In this document: positions 18,923-26,972 of the stretch, piece after piece | Position numbering within the stretch: the stretch's first letter is position 1 | How the letters are laid out: each line of letters begins with the position of its first letter | Assembly (NCBI GenBank): GCA_017656235.1 | Contig: JACDOF010000001.1 | Span: forward strand, 806,001-870,000 | Direction of reading: 5' to 3' | DNA: 64,000 nucleotides | DNA from: Brevibacillus sp. | GTDB lineage: Bacteria; Bacillota; Bacilli; Brevibacillales; Brevibacillaceae | Notes under the pieces: model-generated | Seen by the model: the letters and a program-made list of their open reading frames with translations, nothing else | Told to the model about the DNA's origin: nothing | Databases searched by the model: none | Made by a program: the position numbers and the translations under genes

Positions 18923-19183
18923 GTGAAATACGGCGATCATATAAAAAATCGTTTAAAACGAGTTGAGGGGCAGGTTAGAGGCGTTCTTAGCATGATGGAT
19001 ACGAATAAAGACTGCAAGGACGTTGTCGGGCAGCTGACAGCAATACGATCGGCTGTCGATAAAATCATAGCGGTTATTGTTGCGGAAAACCTGGCTTCTT
19101 GTATTCGGGAGGAACTCCAACAAGGGAAAGATGCGGATCAAGTTGTTGAGGAAGCTGTAAGACTACTTGTCAAAAGCAGATGA
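18923..19183 (+). CDS. cstR: CstR-type persulfide-sensing repressor (CsoR family)
   Basis: An 86-residue all-helical DUF156 repressor. Copper-sensing CsoR proteins use Cys-His-Cys; here the cysteines are Cys31 (DCKDVVGQ) and Cys60 (VAENLASCI), and the His position is Asn-like. This is the dithiol arrangement of Staphylococcus aureus CstR, which forms di- to tetrasulfide links on exposure to reactive sulfur species. The neighbours (TauE, TusA-rhodanese, rhodanese-MBL) are exactly the CstR regulon, which supports the assignment. The GTG start at 18923 follows AAAGGAGAG. It has its own terminator. Confidence 0.9.
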   Translation: MKYGDHIKNRLKRVEGQVRGVLSMMDTNKDCKDVVGQLTAIRSAVDKIIAVIVAENLASCIREELQQGKDADQVVEEAVRLLVKSR

Positions 19184-19185
19184 AG

Positions 19186-19215
19186 AAAGCTCCACAGATT
19201 ACGGAGCTTTTTTTA
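19186..19215 (+). terminator. Intrinsic terminator after cstR
   Basis: AAAGCTCC and GGAGCTTT form an 8-bp stem with a 9-nt loop and a T-run, directly after the cstR stop codon. It separates cstR from the sulfur operon. Confidence 0.88.
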
Positions 19216-19230
19216 TTCCGACATAAACAG

Positions 19231-19276
19231 TTGACAGAACAAGGCGAAGCACATATTATACGTATAGGGGTATTGG
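19231..19276 (+). promoter_or_regulatory. Strong SigA promoter with CstR operator-like sequence
   Basis: TTGACA (19231-19236) and TATTAT (19254-19259) are 17 bp apart, a near-consensus promoter. Overlapping the -10 and the start point is a palindrome TATACGTATA (19257-19266) running into AGGGGTAT (19266-19273), the G-tract type of half-site used by CsoR/CstR repressors. It lies about 110 bp upstream of the first sulfur gene. Confidence 0.65.
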
Positions 19277-19385
19277 TATTAGGGATGATCTTGTTCATCT
19301 AAACTGTATACGCGAAGGAAAGGTATTTTTTAAACAGCATAATACCTGTACGTGTATATGTATTTTGCAAGGAGGAGAAAAGACC

Positions 19386-19865
19386 ATGAACAAACAAGAC
19401 AAAACAACGCTCATTGTGTTCGACGGCGATCTTGACAAAGCAATAGCCAGCTTTATCATTGCCAACGGCGCAGCTGCAATGGGGAAAAAAGTGACGATGT
19501 TCTTTACTTTCTGGGGGTTGAACATCCTGAGAAAAGACCAGGTTGTCCCGGTTAAAAAAGGGTTCCTGGAGAAAATGTTTGCTTGGATGATGCCGCGGGG
19601 GCCGGAAAAGTTGGGGATCTCCAAGATGAACTTCGGTGGTTTGGGGGCCAGGATGATGAAGTATATCATGAAAAAAAAGAACGTATCCACGCTCGTCGAG
19701 TTAATGGAGATGGCGAAAGAACTTGAGGTGGAATTGATCGCCTGTACCATGTCTATGGATGTGCTGGGTATCAAGGAAGAAGAACTGATGGACGGACTAA
19801 AATTCGCTGGAGTAGCAACGTATCTGGCGGAAGCCGATCAGGCCAACATCAATTTGTTTATCTGA
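19386..19865 (+). CDS. DsrE/DsrF-like sulfur-relay protein
   Basis: A 159-residue DsrE-superfamily protein. It begins TLIVFDGDLDKAIASFIIANGAAAMGKKVTMFFTFWGLNIL and carries the conserved Cys in ELIACTMSMDVLGI, typical of the DsrE2/peroxiredoxin-like group that carries persulfide sulfur. The basic Met-rich segment GFLEKMFAWMMPRGPEKLGISKMNFGGLG is also family-like. It is the first gene behind the CstR-type promoter. A role in sulfur transfer with the TusA and rhodanese domains downstream is inferred. The ATG at 19386 is preceded by AAGGAGGAG. Confidence 0.88.
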   Translation: MNKQDKTTLIVFDGDLDKAIASFIIANGAAAMGKKVTMFFTFWGLNILRKDQVVPVKKGFLEKMFAWMMPRGPEKLGISKMNFGGLGARMMKYIMKKKNVSTLVELMEMAKELEVELIACTMSMDVLGIKEEELMDGLKFAGVATYLAEADQANINLFI

Positions 19866-19957
19866 TACAGGGTGCATCCCGCTACGAAACATTACTGGAA
19901 TCATGGTAAGGGGAAATGACCGGTAACGATCATCTCCTTTTTATAAACCGAAAATAT

Positions 19958-19973
19958 ATACCCCTCTGGGTAT
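19958..19973 (+). promoter_or_regulatory. Second CstR operator-like palindrome
   Basis: ATACCC-CTCT-GGGTAT is a perfect 6-4-6 inverted repeat, 30 bp before the tauE start. Read on the other strand it contains AGGGGTAT, shared with the site at 19266-19273. It suggests a second CstR-controlled point inside the operon. Confidence 0.6.
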
Positions 19974-20002
19974 TACCCCAACTGTGAGGAGGAAAAGGGG
20001 TT

Positions 20003-20782
20003 ATGACCCTCTCGTTGGTAATTATTTTGTTTCTCATCGGATTTATCGGTTCGTTCATCTCCGGTTTGGTTGGCATCGGGGGGTCCATTATCAAGTATCC
20101 AATGCTGCTGTATATTCCGCCAGCTCTGGGGCTCACAGCTTATACCGCCCACGAAGTATCCGGCATTAGTGCGGTGCAGGTTTTCTTCGCAACTATCTCC
20201 GGTGTATGGGCCCTTCGTAAAGACAAGCTGATCCATTACAGGTTGGTTGCCTACATGGGTGTGGCTATTATCATCGGGAGTTTCGCCGGAGGATACGGCG
20301 GCAAGTTTCTGGCACCAGAGACAGTCAACCTGGTATATGGTGTCCTGGCAGCGATTGCTGCGGTTATGATGTTCGTTCCAACCAAGGGAATCGATGATAT
20401 CCCCTTAGAACAGGTTGCGTTTCATCGCCCCATTGCTGTTGTGGCAGCTCTGGTTGTTGGGATCGCTTCCGGAATTGTGGGCGCAGCCGGTGCTTTCATT
20501 CTGGTACCAATCATGCTGCTCGTATTAAGAATCCCGACACGGATGACGATTGCTTCTTCGCTGGCTGTCACCTTTATTTCATCCATTGGATCGACAGCGG
20601 GAAAGGTGTTGGCCGGGGATGTTCTGTTCTGGCCTTCGCTGCTCATGGTTGTGGCGAGCGTTTTGGCCGCACCGCTGGGTGTGCGGTTAAGCAAGCGAAT
20701 CAACACAAAAATCTTGCAAGCCATTCTGGCAGTCCTCATTCTGGGGACAGCCGTCAAAATATGGCTGGACATCTTGCAATAA
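20003..20782 (+). CDS. tauE: TauE/SafE family sulfite/thiosulfate-type permease
   Basis: A 259-residue membrane protein with about eight hydrophobic segments in two repeated halves. Each half contains the family Gly-rich motif: SFISGLVGIGGSIIKYPMLLYIPP in the first, and GIASGIVGAAGAFILVPIMLLVLRIPTRMTIASSLAVTFISS in the second. TauE proteins of cst operons are thought to export or import sulfur oxyanions such as sulfite. The start is the ATG at 20003 after GAGGAGGAAAAGGGG. cstA-like follows 16 bp after the stop. Confidence 0.92.
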   Translation: MTLSLVIILFLIGFIGSFISGLVGIGGSIIKYPMLLYIPPALGLTAYTAHEVSGISAVQVFFATISGVWALRKDKLIHYRLVAYMGVAIIIGSFAGGYGGKFLAPETVNLVYGVLAAIAAVMMFVPTKGIDDIPLEQVAFHRPIAVVAALVVGIASGIVGAAGAFILVPIMLLVLRIPTRMTIASSLAVTFISSIGSTAGKVLAGDVLFWPSLLMVVASVLAAPLGVRLSKRINTKILQAILAVLILGTAVKIWLDILQ

Positions 20783-20798
20783 AGGAGGAACTCTTCAG

Positions 20799-21374
20799 AT
20801 GAAAAACATCACCGTAGACAAATCCATCGACTGCAAAGGGCTTGCCTGCCCCATGCCGATCGTCCGTACCAAAAAGGCCATGGACGAGATGAAAAGCGGG
20901 GAAGTATTGGAAGTAGTGGCTACCGACCCTGGTTCAGTGGCCGATGTCCGCAGTTGGGCAGACCGAACCGGACATCAGTTTTTGGGCACGATCACGGAAA
21001 ACAGCATCTACAAACACTACATCCGAAAAGCCGATCCATCTGAAATCAAGAGCGTGAAAGTTTATCCACATGTGGTTTCAAACGAAGAATTGGAGCAAAA
21101 GCTTGACACCAACCCACTCATCCTGGATGTACGCGAACCAATGGAATACGCATTTGGTCACATCCCAGGGGCCAGGTTGGTTCCGTTTGGAAAGTTGCAA
21201 GAAGCGATATCTGAATTGCTGCCTTATCAAAATCAGGAGATTTATGTGGTCTGTCGCACCGGCAGCCGCAGTGACGCAGCCTGTCAGGTACTGCAGCAGA
21301 AAGGTTTCACCAACGTGAAAAACGTGGTTCCCGGCATGTCCAGTTGGAAGGGACCCGTTGAAAAACAATCGTAA
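20799..21374 (+). CDS. cstA: TusA-rhodanese fusion sulfurtransferase (CstA-like)
   Basis: A 191-residue two-domain persulfide carrier. Residues 1-75 are a TusA domain with Cys17 in CKGLACPMPIVRTKKAM. Residues about 95-188 are a rhodanese domain (ILDVREPMEYAFGHIPGARLVPFG) with the active-site loop CRTGSRSDA. S. aureus CstA also carries TusA and rhodanese domains but is longer, with an extra domain. It should take sulfane sulfur from thiol persulfides and pass it on. The start is the ATG at 20799 after AAAGGAGG, and the next gene begins 16 bp after its stop. Confidence 0.9.
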   Translation: MKNITVDKSIDCKGLACPMPIVRTKKAMDEMKSGEVLEVVATDPGSVADVRSWADRTGHQFLGTITENSIYKHYIRKADPSEIKSVKVYPHVVSNEELEQKLDTNPLILDVREPMEYAFGHIPGARLVPFGKLQEAISELLPYQNQEIYVVCRTGSRSDAACQVLQQKGFTNVKNVVPGMSSWKGPVEKQS

Positions 21375-21390
21375 ACAAGAGGTGAACACG

Positions 21391-22515
21391 ATGGCAGTAA
21401 AGGCAATTAACGCAAATGATCTTCACGAAAAAATCGAACAGGGAGTCGTCATCCTTGATGTACGCAACCCGGATGACTATCAGGAGTGGAAAATCGAAGG
21501 GAAAAATCTTACTTCCATCAATATCCCTTACTTTGATTTTCTCGATGACAATGAAGAAACGTTTGCACAGCTTCCCAAAAACGAAGAGATTGTCGTCATT
21601 TGTGCGAAAGGAGGAAGCGCGCAGATGGTGGCCGAAATTCTTGACGAAAAAGGGTATCGGGTCAGTTACCTGGAAGAAGGGATGCACGAATGGAGCCAGT
21701 TCTATCATCCCGTAACCGTCGCAGCCGAAGAAGAGTTTACCCTAATCCAGGTCAACCGCCTGGCAAAGGGATGCCTTTCCTACATGGTGATCTCCCAGGG
21801 GCAGGCTCTTGTGGTCGATCCCAACCGCCACATCGACGAGTACCTTCAACTGGCCAAAAAAGAGAAGGCAACCATTACGCACATCATTGATACCCATCTG
21901 CACGCTGACCATATTACCGGTGGGCACGAACTGGCGAAAAAGACAGGAGCCGCATACTACATTTCATCCAGTGAAATGCAGGGCTCCAGCAGACCATTTG
22001 AACCTCTGGAAAACCATCCGAAACTGCAATTCGGCGCAGTGGAAGTACAAGTGATTACCGTCCCCACGCCAGGACATACGCCTGGGAGTGTATCCATTTT
22101 GATCAATGACAAGTACCTTTTGTCCGGCGATACGATCTTTGTTGGCGGTCTGGGGAGACCGGACCTTGGCGGAAAGGCAAGAGAGTGGGCGCAATACCTC
22201 TACGATACCGTGTTCAAAGCGATTGCCGCGCTCTCCGATGATGTATTGGTGCTGCCGGCACACTATGCTGACATTAAGGAAATCAACGAAGGCGGTTTTG
22301 TCGGTGCTCGCCTTGGCGACATCCGCCAGAACAACGAAATCATGCGAACCGAGGATCGCGAACAATTTACGGAGATCGTGGCCGGTACAGCAGGCGCAAC
22401 GCCGCCAAACTATGAGGAAATTGTGAAAATCAACCGCGGTACTGTCAAAGTCTCAGCGGAAAAGGCAACGGAGTTGGAAATAGGTCCCAATCGTTGTGCG
22501 ATTCACCACAGTTAA
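21391..22515 (+). CDS. cstB: Rhodanese-persulfide dioxygenase fusion (CstB-like)
   Basis: A 374-residue enzyme with a rhodanese domain at the N-terminus (about 5-105, loop CAKGGSAQMV) and an ETHE1-like metallo-beta-lactamase domain behind it. The iron ligands are in THLHADHITGG, the second His in TPGHTPGSVS, and SGDTIFVGGLGRPDL is the family loop. ETHE1/CstB enzymes oxidise low-molecular-weight persulfides to sulfite or thiosulfate. S. aureus CstB has the domains in the order dioxygenase first, so the order here is reversed. The ATG at 21391 follows AAGAGGTG. Confidence 0.92.
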   Translation: MAVKAINANDLHEKIEQGVVILDVRNPDDYQEWKIEGKNLTSINIPYFDFLDDNEETFAQLPKNEEIVVICAKGGSAQMVAEILDEKGYRVSYLEEGMHEWSQFYHPVTVAAEEEFTLIQVNRLAKGCLSYMVISQGQALVVDPNRHIDEYLQLAKKEKATITHIIDTHLHADHITGGHELAKKTGAAYYISSSEMQGSSRPFEPLENHPKLQFGAVEVQVITVPTPGHTPGSVSILINDKYLLSGDTIFVGGLGRPDLGGKAREWAQYLYDTVFKAIAALSDDVLVLPAHYADIKEINEGGFVGARLGDIRQNNEIMRTEDREQFTEIVAGTAGATPPNYEEIVKINRGTVKVSAEKATELEIGPNRCAIHHS

Positions 22516-22543
22516 ACACGAAAGCTTGAAAGTAGAAGCAACA

Positions 22544-22577
22544 AAAAAGCTTTCCCATATCGGTGAAAGCTTTTTTT
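22544..22577 (+). terminator. Intrinsic terminator of the cst-type operon
   Basis: AAAAAGCTTTC and GAAAGCTTTTT form an 11-bp stem with a 10-nt loop, ending in a run of seven T, just after cstB. Confidence 0.9.
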
Positions 22578-22608
22578 GTGTGTCATTGATGTAAGAACAA
22601 TACTGATG

Positions 22609-22638
22609 TTGAATTTGATAATCATTATCAATTATAAT
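22609..22638 (+). promoter_or_regulatory. Fur-box promoter
   Basis: A perfect 7-1-7 Fur box (TGATAAT-C-ATTATCA, 22616-22630) lies between TTGAAT (22609-22614) and TATAAT (22633-22638), which are 18 bp apart. Iron-loaded Fur would block this promoter. It faces the gene remnant that follows. Confidence 0.8.
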
Positions 22639-22715
22639 ATTGTTAACTGATGAGAACCATCGTTAGAGTTTTGGATAGCAACTCAATATTTGCCGCGTTA
22701 TCAAATGAATTGTGC

Positions 22716-23336
22716 TAAAGCTTTCCCGACATTTATAGAAAGGCTGAGATCGATGAAGAACGAGAGAAATCTTTCAGAACAACTCGCTTCTTACCTGAAC
22801 CTAAAAATGAGAAACGATATGAATGGCGTGACGAGGTTATCGCAAACATTTTTGCCGGGAATCTGGCAAAAATATGGCGTTCCATTTCCAAAGTCGCTAA
22901 CATTCCGCTGTCCATCTTATGGGAAAATACAGCAATCCGTGTATATTCACTGTATGAGAAGCGAATCGGAGAAGAAGCTCGTGATCAGGAAAAATCCCGT
23001 ATACAGGAGGATTTTGAATATCTAATCAGGGAAGCACCAGCTTCTCTGTTTGGGGGAACGGAAAATCCATTGACGCCTTCGATCAATGTTCTCATTCGTC
23101 ATTTTGCGCCGGAAGGCATGGAAAGCCGAACATACAGCTATTCCAATTCTGCTTTGTTTCTGGGGGGGATGGCAGGGTCGGTTGTAATGGGAGTGATCGC
23201 GACTCAGTTCGGCTTGCCGATGATCTTTATTTGTTCCGCCGTTCTTTTACTACTAAACAGTTTTTGGTTGAGATGGACCGTTTTCGCCCAAATTCGACAA
23301 CAACGCGAGGCGAGCACCAAAACGAGCAGAAGTTAA
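22716..23336 (+). pseudogene. Chimeric remnant: siderophore-type fragment joined to an MFS transporter tail
   Basis: One frame is open from 22716 to 23336 but has no proper start. Its first part (DEVIANIFAGNLAKIWRSISKVANIPLSILWEN, then DFEYLIREAPASLFGGTENPLT) resembles siderophore-associated FhuF-like iron-reductase proteins; I hold that identity only tentatively. Near 23070 the frame passes without interruption into the C-terminal quarter of a major-facilitator transporter (INVLIRHFAPEGMESRTYSYSNSALFLGGMAGSVVMG). The two parts do not belong to one known protein, so a deletion probably fused two iron-regulated genes. The Fur-box promoter upstream supports an iron-uptake origin. Confidence 0.6.
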
Positions 23337-23530
23337 AGAGGGATTCAAATTTATTGGCGGTGTATGTTTAACTTTTATTAGTTAACATAATATATATTAT
23401 CGGACTCAATGAATGGTGCTGCCAGGGCAGTTATGTCCGGAACCGCCGCAGCACCATCAGGGACGATTGCAAGATATGTTCGCGCCGAATGTTTCGGCAA
23501 TTGCCCCGAACAAACGGCATGATGCTTTGC

Positions 23531-24307
23531 TTATTGCCGGTCTTCTTCAAACACGTAGAGATCGCGATCCACTTTGCGGACTCTCGGTTCCAGGCTGATT
23601 ACCCTGTTCATGGTCAGCGTGTAATTGAGATACACCAACTGATGTTTTTGTTCCAGTTCCTGAAAAATTTCTTTTCCTGTTACTGGCTGGTTTTTTTCCC
23701 GGAGGATATCGATAATCAGCGGCAGCACATCCGTTTTAAACGTATTGATTTTAACCTGGCCATCGGAACGGCTCTGCTGCTCTTTCTTCTCTGTGTATCT
23801 GTACAAGGCCCGCCCTATTTTCTCTACATGATTGCTGAGTTGTTCACATTTTTTCAATATAACAAACGGATTTTTGTAAGCGATATGATGATGCTGCTTC
23901 AGGTACTGGACGATTTCGTTTTTCGTGGCAGGCCGTCCCACCTGTTTCAGGAAACTTTCCACTTTGGGCACAATGTCCGTTTCTACGTTGAAATACGGAC
24001 GATGATAGGCACTGCCAGCTATTTGCGGCATCAATGATGCACGCTGCAGATCTTTCGCTGCGGTGTCTTGATGGGTTTCCGTGTGGACAGGTGCATGTGT
24101 CTGATCTTCTCTCTTCACTCCTTTTGTTCCTGCCCGCTCGTGATAGACAACATCGTGGAGATGACGGTAGTACTCATCCATTTTCTGGTTCAATTCTTCA
24201 TCCAGAGCAGACAGCTCTGTAGCAAATCGGACGGTAAGATGACGTTTTTTTTCTTTCAGGGATTCAATCTGATCCATCAGATGCGAGAGGTATACCTTCT
24301 TGTCCAT
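23531..24307 (-). CDS. Rok-like DNA-binding protein with two winged-helix repeats
   Basis: A 258-residue protein that I do not recognise with certainty. Residues 1-55 form a charged coiled coil (LMDQIESLKEKKRHLTVRFATELSALDEEL). After a variable linker come two similar units of about 55 residues: one near 112-168 (FLKQVGRPATKNEIVQYL to RALYRYTE) and one near 190-250 (ILREKNQPVTGKEIFQEL to RDLYVFEE). The layout recalls Bacillus Rok, a xenogeneic silencer with an N-terminal oligomerising coiled coil and a C-terminal winged helix ending in a YRGQYILE-like strand, but here that unit is doubled. It lies beside the decayed chimeric gene. The ATG at 24307 follows AAGGAGG. Confidence 0.6.
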   Translation of the reverse strand: MDKKVYLSHLMDQIESLKEKKRHLTVRFATELSALDEELNQKMDEYYRHLHDVVYHERAGTKGVKREDQTHAPVHTETHQDTAAKDLQRASLMPQIAGSAYHRPYFNVETDIVPKVESFLKQVGRPATKNEIVQYLKQHHHIAYKNPFVILKKCEQLSNHVEKIGRALYRYTEKKEQQSRSDGQVKINTFKTDVLPLIIDILREKNQPVTGKEIFQELEQKHQLVYLNYTLTMNRVISLEPRVRKVDRDLYVFEEDRQ

Positions 24308-24491
24308 GACATTTCCTCCTTCTCCGTTCTATGTGTATCGCAGCTTGCAGACGTTGCGACATACATGTATAAATCTATAATTCCAATTTAGCCTTTAATT
24401 GGATATATTTCTATGCAAAATTGCAAAAAGGCCGCAAATAACAAAAACAACCGCGCAAAAAGCCGGTTGCATGAAATGGATCGGTCTCTAA

Positions 24492-25727
24492 TTAATGCTT
24501 GTCCGATACTGCTCTTCCGAAAGCTCTCAACTTCCGGTTTCGTTTTCGGCGTACATAAAGGTAAGCGACGAAAAAAACGTTCAGTGCAAGCCACATGACG
24601 AGAATCGCATACTTGATGGCCTGCTGGCTGCCCGACTCGACTGCTGGCTTGTCTGGTTCCACTTTTTCCTGTGCTTGTGCCGTCGGCATCTGTTTTGGCT
24701 TGAGCTGCAGTTCACGTGTTTCTCCCGTGGCAAACTGCAGTACCAATCTGCCGTCTGCGGTTATCTCTTTTGTATACGCTTCGCCTATTGGGGCGGCTGC
24801 GTACAGATCTTGATCCGTATAAAACCACCGTTCAGCCCCCCCTGCCTCGTCAGCCTTCGTACGAAATGTCTCTCCCGCTTTGGCCACCTGCACTGTTTGA
24901 TAATGTGCAAATCCGTAATCGAGCAGTTGCGTTACGTCGCCGTACGCCTGTTCACTTGATGCTGCTTTCATCGTCACGGCAATCAGTTCCGTCTCTCCCC
25001 GTTTGGCGGAAGCAACCAGCGTATGACGGGCCTGGTCCGTGTAGCCGTTTTTGATTCCGGTCGCCCCTTCATAGCGCCAAAGCATTTTGTTGTGGTTCAC
25101 CACCACCGTTTGCCATTCCTTCCCTTCCCAGGGAAGCTGCTTGGTTGCCACGATTTCCCGAAATTTCGGGTTTGCCATTGCATAACGGGCGATTTTGGCC
25201 ATGTCAGCAGCAGTTGTATAGTGATCAGGGTCGTGCAAACCGTGTGCGTTGGTAAAGTGGGTTTCGGTCACACCGGTTTTTTCCCGGAGATACTCGTTCA
25301 GTTTTTCGGAAAAGCGCTCCACGCTGCCGGCCAGATGTTCGGCGATCGCAGTCGCTGCATCGTTTCCCGAATTCATCAACAATCCGTATTCCAGTTTGCG
25401 CAAGGTAACCTGTTCACCTTCTGCCAGGTAGACACGAGTCCCTTCCTCGTATCGGGCCCGTTTGGAGACCGTTACGATTGCGTCCGGATCGCCGTGTTCA
25501 ATGGCGTAGATACCGGTCGCAATCTTGGTGATGCTGGCCGGATACAACCTTTGATGCGGATTCTTGGCAAACAGCGGCTCTCCCGTCGTACCATCAATCA
25601 GGATGGCAGACTGGCCGCTGATCATTTCACTGGTTAGCGTTTCATCGTCTTTCGCCTGAGTCACCCCCAAAAAGGGAAAAAAAAGCACATGTACGCACAG
25701 GATAATCAAGAGGATAGATGGTCTCAT
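24492..25727 (-). CDS. Serine-type D-Ala-D-Ala carboxypeptidase (PBP5/DacF family)
   Basis: A 411-residue exported peptidase of the S11 family that trims peptidoglycan stem peptides. It has a signal peptide (residues 1-26), the SxxK motif in YPASITKIATG, the SxN motif in LLMNSGNDAATA and KNGYTD as the KTG-equivalent box. A C-terminal PBP5-like beta domain follows, then an anchoring transmembrane helix (AIKYAILVMWLALNVFFVAYLYV). I start at the ATG at 25727, 10 nt after GGAAAGG, which gives a clean signal peptide; the ATG at 25748 is weaker. Whether it acts in growth or sporulation is not clear. Confidence 0.92.
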   Translation of the reverse strand: MRPSILLIILCVHVLFFPFLGVTQAKDDETLTSEMISGQSAILIDGTTGEPLFAKNPHQRLYPASITKIATGIYAIEHGDPDAIVTVSKRARYEEGTRVYLAEGEQVTLRKLEYGLLMNSGNDAATAIAEHLAGSVERFSEKLNEYLREKTGVTETHFTNAHGLHDPDHYTTAADMAKIARYAMANPKFREIVATKQLPWEGKEWQTVVVNHNKMLWRYEGATGIKNGYTDQARHTLVASAKRGETELIAVTMKAASSEQAYGDVTQLLDYGFAHYQTVQVAKAGETFRTKADEAGGAERWFYTDQDLYAAAPIGEAYTKEITADGRLVLQFATGETRELQLKPKQMPTAQAQEKVEPDKPAVESGSQQAIKYAILVMWLALNVFFVAYLYVRRKRNRKLRAFGRAVSDKH

Positions 25728-26033
25728 GTTGAAAAGCTTCCTTTCCATTTTTAAGCGTCTCGTTTACCACTTTACCAATACTCAAGCGAAGCGGACAAGT
25801 GACAACTTTACAAGAATCTCGTTCCTTGTCACGGGTTTCCTTCGTTTCGGCATGAGCAGGACTCCAGCAGCGATGAAGCAGAGGTCACCTGTCCAATCGC
25901 CAACAGTGACTGGCGTGAAAGGGGAAACGACCAGGGATACAGATGGGGAAATGCTGCGGGGAGAGGCTTGTCTACTTCTCATCGTCGCTTTTGCACGGGT
26001 GTGGGCAAAGTTGCGGCGGCCACAGACTCTTCA
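25728..26033 (+). other. Intergenic gap without a recognised gene
   Basis: About 306 bp between two minus-strand genes. Short open frames exist on both strands, but none has a good ribosome site or a recognisable product. At its right edge, GGCCAC/GTGGCC arms form a hairpin spanning the stop codon of the alarmone synthetase gene, without a T-run. Confidence 0.5.
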
Positions 26034-26849
26034 TCAGTGGCCAAGCCGCTTTCCGATCAAATCGTATATCATTTTAAACTTGGGATTATCAGCGAAGGCA
26101 CCTTCGTACCCGCTCAAATGCTCCCGGTACAGAGCTGCTGCTGACTCCAGGTCTTGTTTGACGAACAGTGAAAAGATTTCCTCCAGTTTTTCCTCCAGCG
26201 AATTGTCGACGGGTGCGGGTTTCAGGATTTCCTGCCGCAGGTTGTTCATCAGCACGTCCAACTGGTGGGCAATCGCAGCCGCTTCGTTTAGCTGGAGCAG
26301 TACGTTTTCCGGGATTTTTCCGGCGTACTTGTAGCGCAGTTCATGCTCGTTGGTGGCCCAGAAGTTCATCCCCAGGGTGCGGATTTGAATTTCGCAGAAC
26401 AGCGTCTTTTTCTCGCTGCCATGGTACACCGTATACGTCGCGATCATATGTATGCTGCGATAGCCCGATTCTTTCGGATTGGTGATGTAATCCTTGACAT
26501 CGACAACCTGAATGTCTTCACGCTCATGCAGAAGCTGCTCCACTTCGCGCACATCATCGATGTATCGGCAGACAACACGCAGACCGGCGATGTCGGTAAT
26601 CTCCCGACTTAGCGCTTCTTCCCAGTCGTCGCGTGTAAAGTCGATTCCCTTCTCCTTCGCTTTTTGAAACAGACTGTCCGCCTTCTTGACACGGCCAACG
26701 ACAAATTCTATTGGGGAATAGCGACCACTTTTTTGAAAACCGTATTTGATTCCTTTCAGCTTCAGCTTCAATTCTTCTACCGCCTGCTCGTAGGGAGCAA
26801 GAAAATGGACAAGCGAGTTTAACACCTTTCTCGGAACTTGCAGATTCAT
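26034..26849 (-). CDS. relQ: Small alarmone synthetase (GTP pyrophosphokinase, YjbM/RelQ type)
   Basis: A RelA/SpoT synthetase domain without hydrolase or regulatory domains, making (p)ppGpp from GTP/GDP and ATP. Key segments are GRVKKADSLFQKAKEKGI, ITDIAGLRVVCRYIDDVREV, DYITNPKESGYRSIHMIATYTV and EIQIRTLGMNFWATNEHELRYKY. At 271 residues it is longer than B. subtilis YjbM (about 211), with an added C-terminal helical segment from about 205. The ATG at 26849 has only a weak GGGGGTAAC site. No NAD-kinase partner gene is next to it. Confidence 0.92.
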   Translation of the reverse strand: MNLQVPRKVLNSLVHFLAPYEQAVEELKLKLKGIKYGFQKSGRYSPIEFVVGRVKKADSLFQKAKEKGIDFTRDDWEEALSREITDIAGLRVVCRYIDDVREVEQLLHEREDIQVVDVKDYITNPKESGYRSIHMIATYTVYHGSEKKTLFCEIQIRTLGMNFWATNEHELRYKYAGKIPENVLLQLNEAAAIAHQLDVLMNNLRQEILKPAPVDNSLEEKLEEIFSLFVKQDLESAAALYREHLSGYEGAFADNPKFKMIYDLIGKRLGH

Positions 26850-26972
26850 TTGCCGTTACCCCCCATCTTTGAAAAAGCATGTCTATTCCAATTCCGCACC
26901 CGTAACCTTTCAACGTACACCCGTTCGTTTCCTGCTCAGTCTACAGAACGGGGCACATCGCATGAAAGCGGC

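Noticed and set aside
22690-23025. A 111-codon frame in the chimeric region
   Set aside because: Another frame through the same DNA continues in-frame into the MFS tail and reads like protein; this one does not.
23409-23519. A 36-codon frame over the inverted repeat
   Set aside because: No ribosome site and no recognisable product; the repeat itself explains the sequence better.
25782-25982. A 66-codon minus-strand frame in the dac/relQ gap
   Set aside because: No convincing start signal and an unnatural composition.
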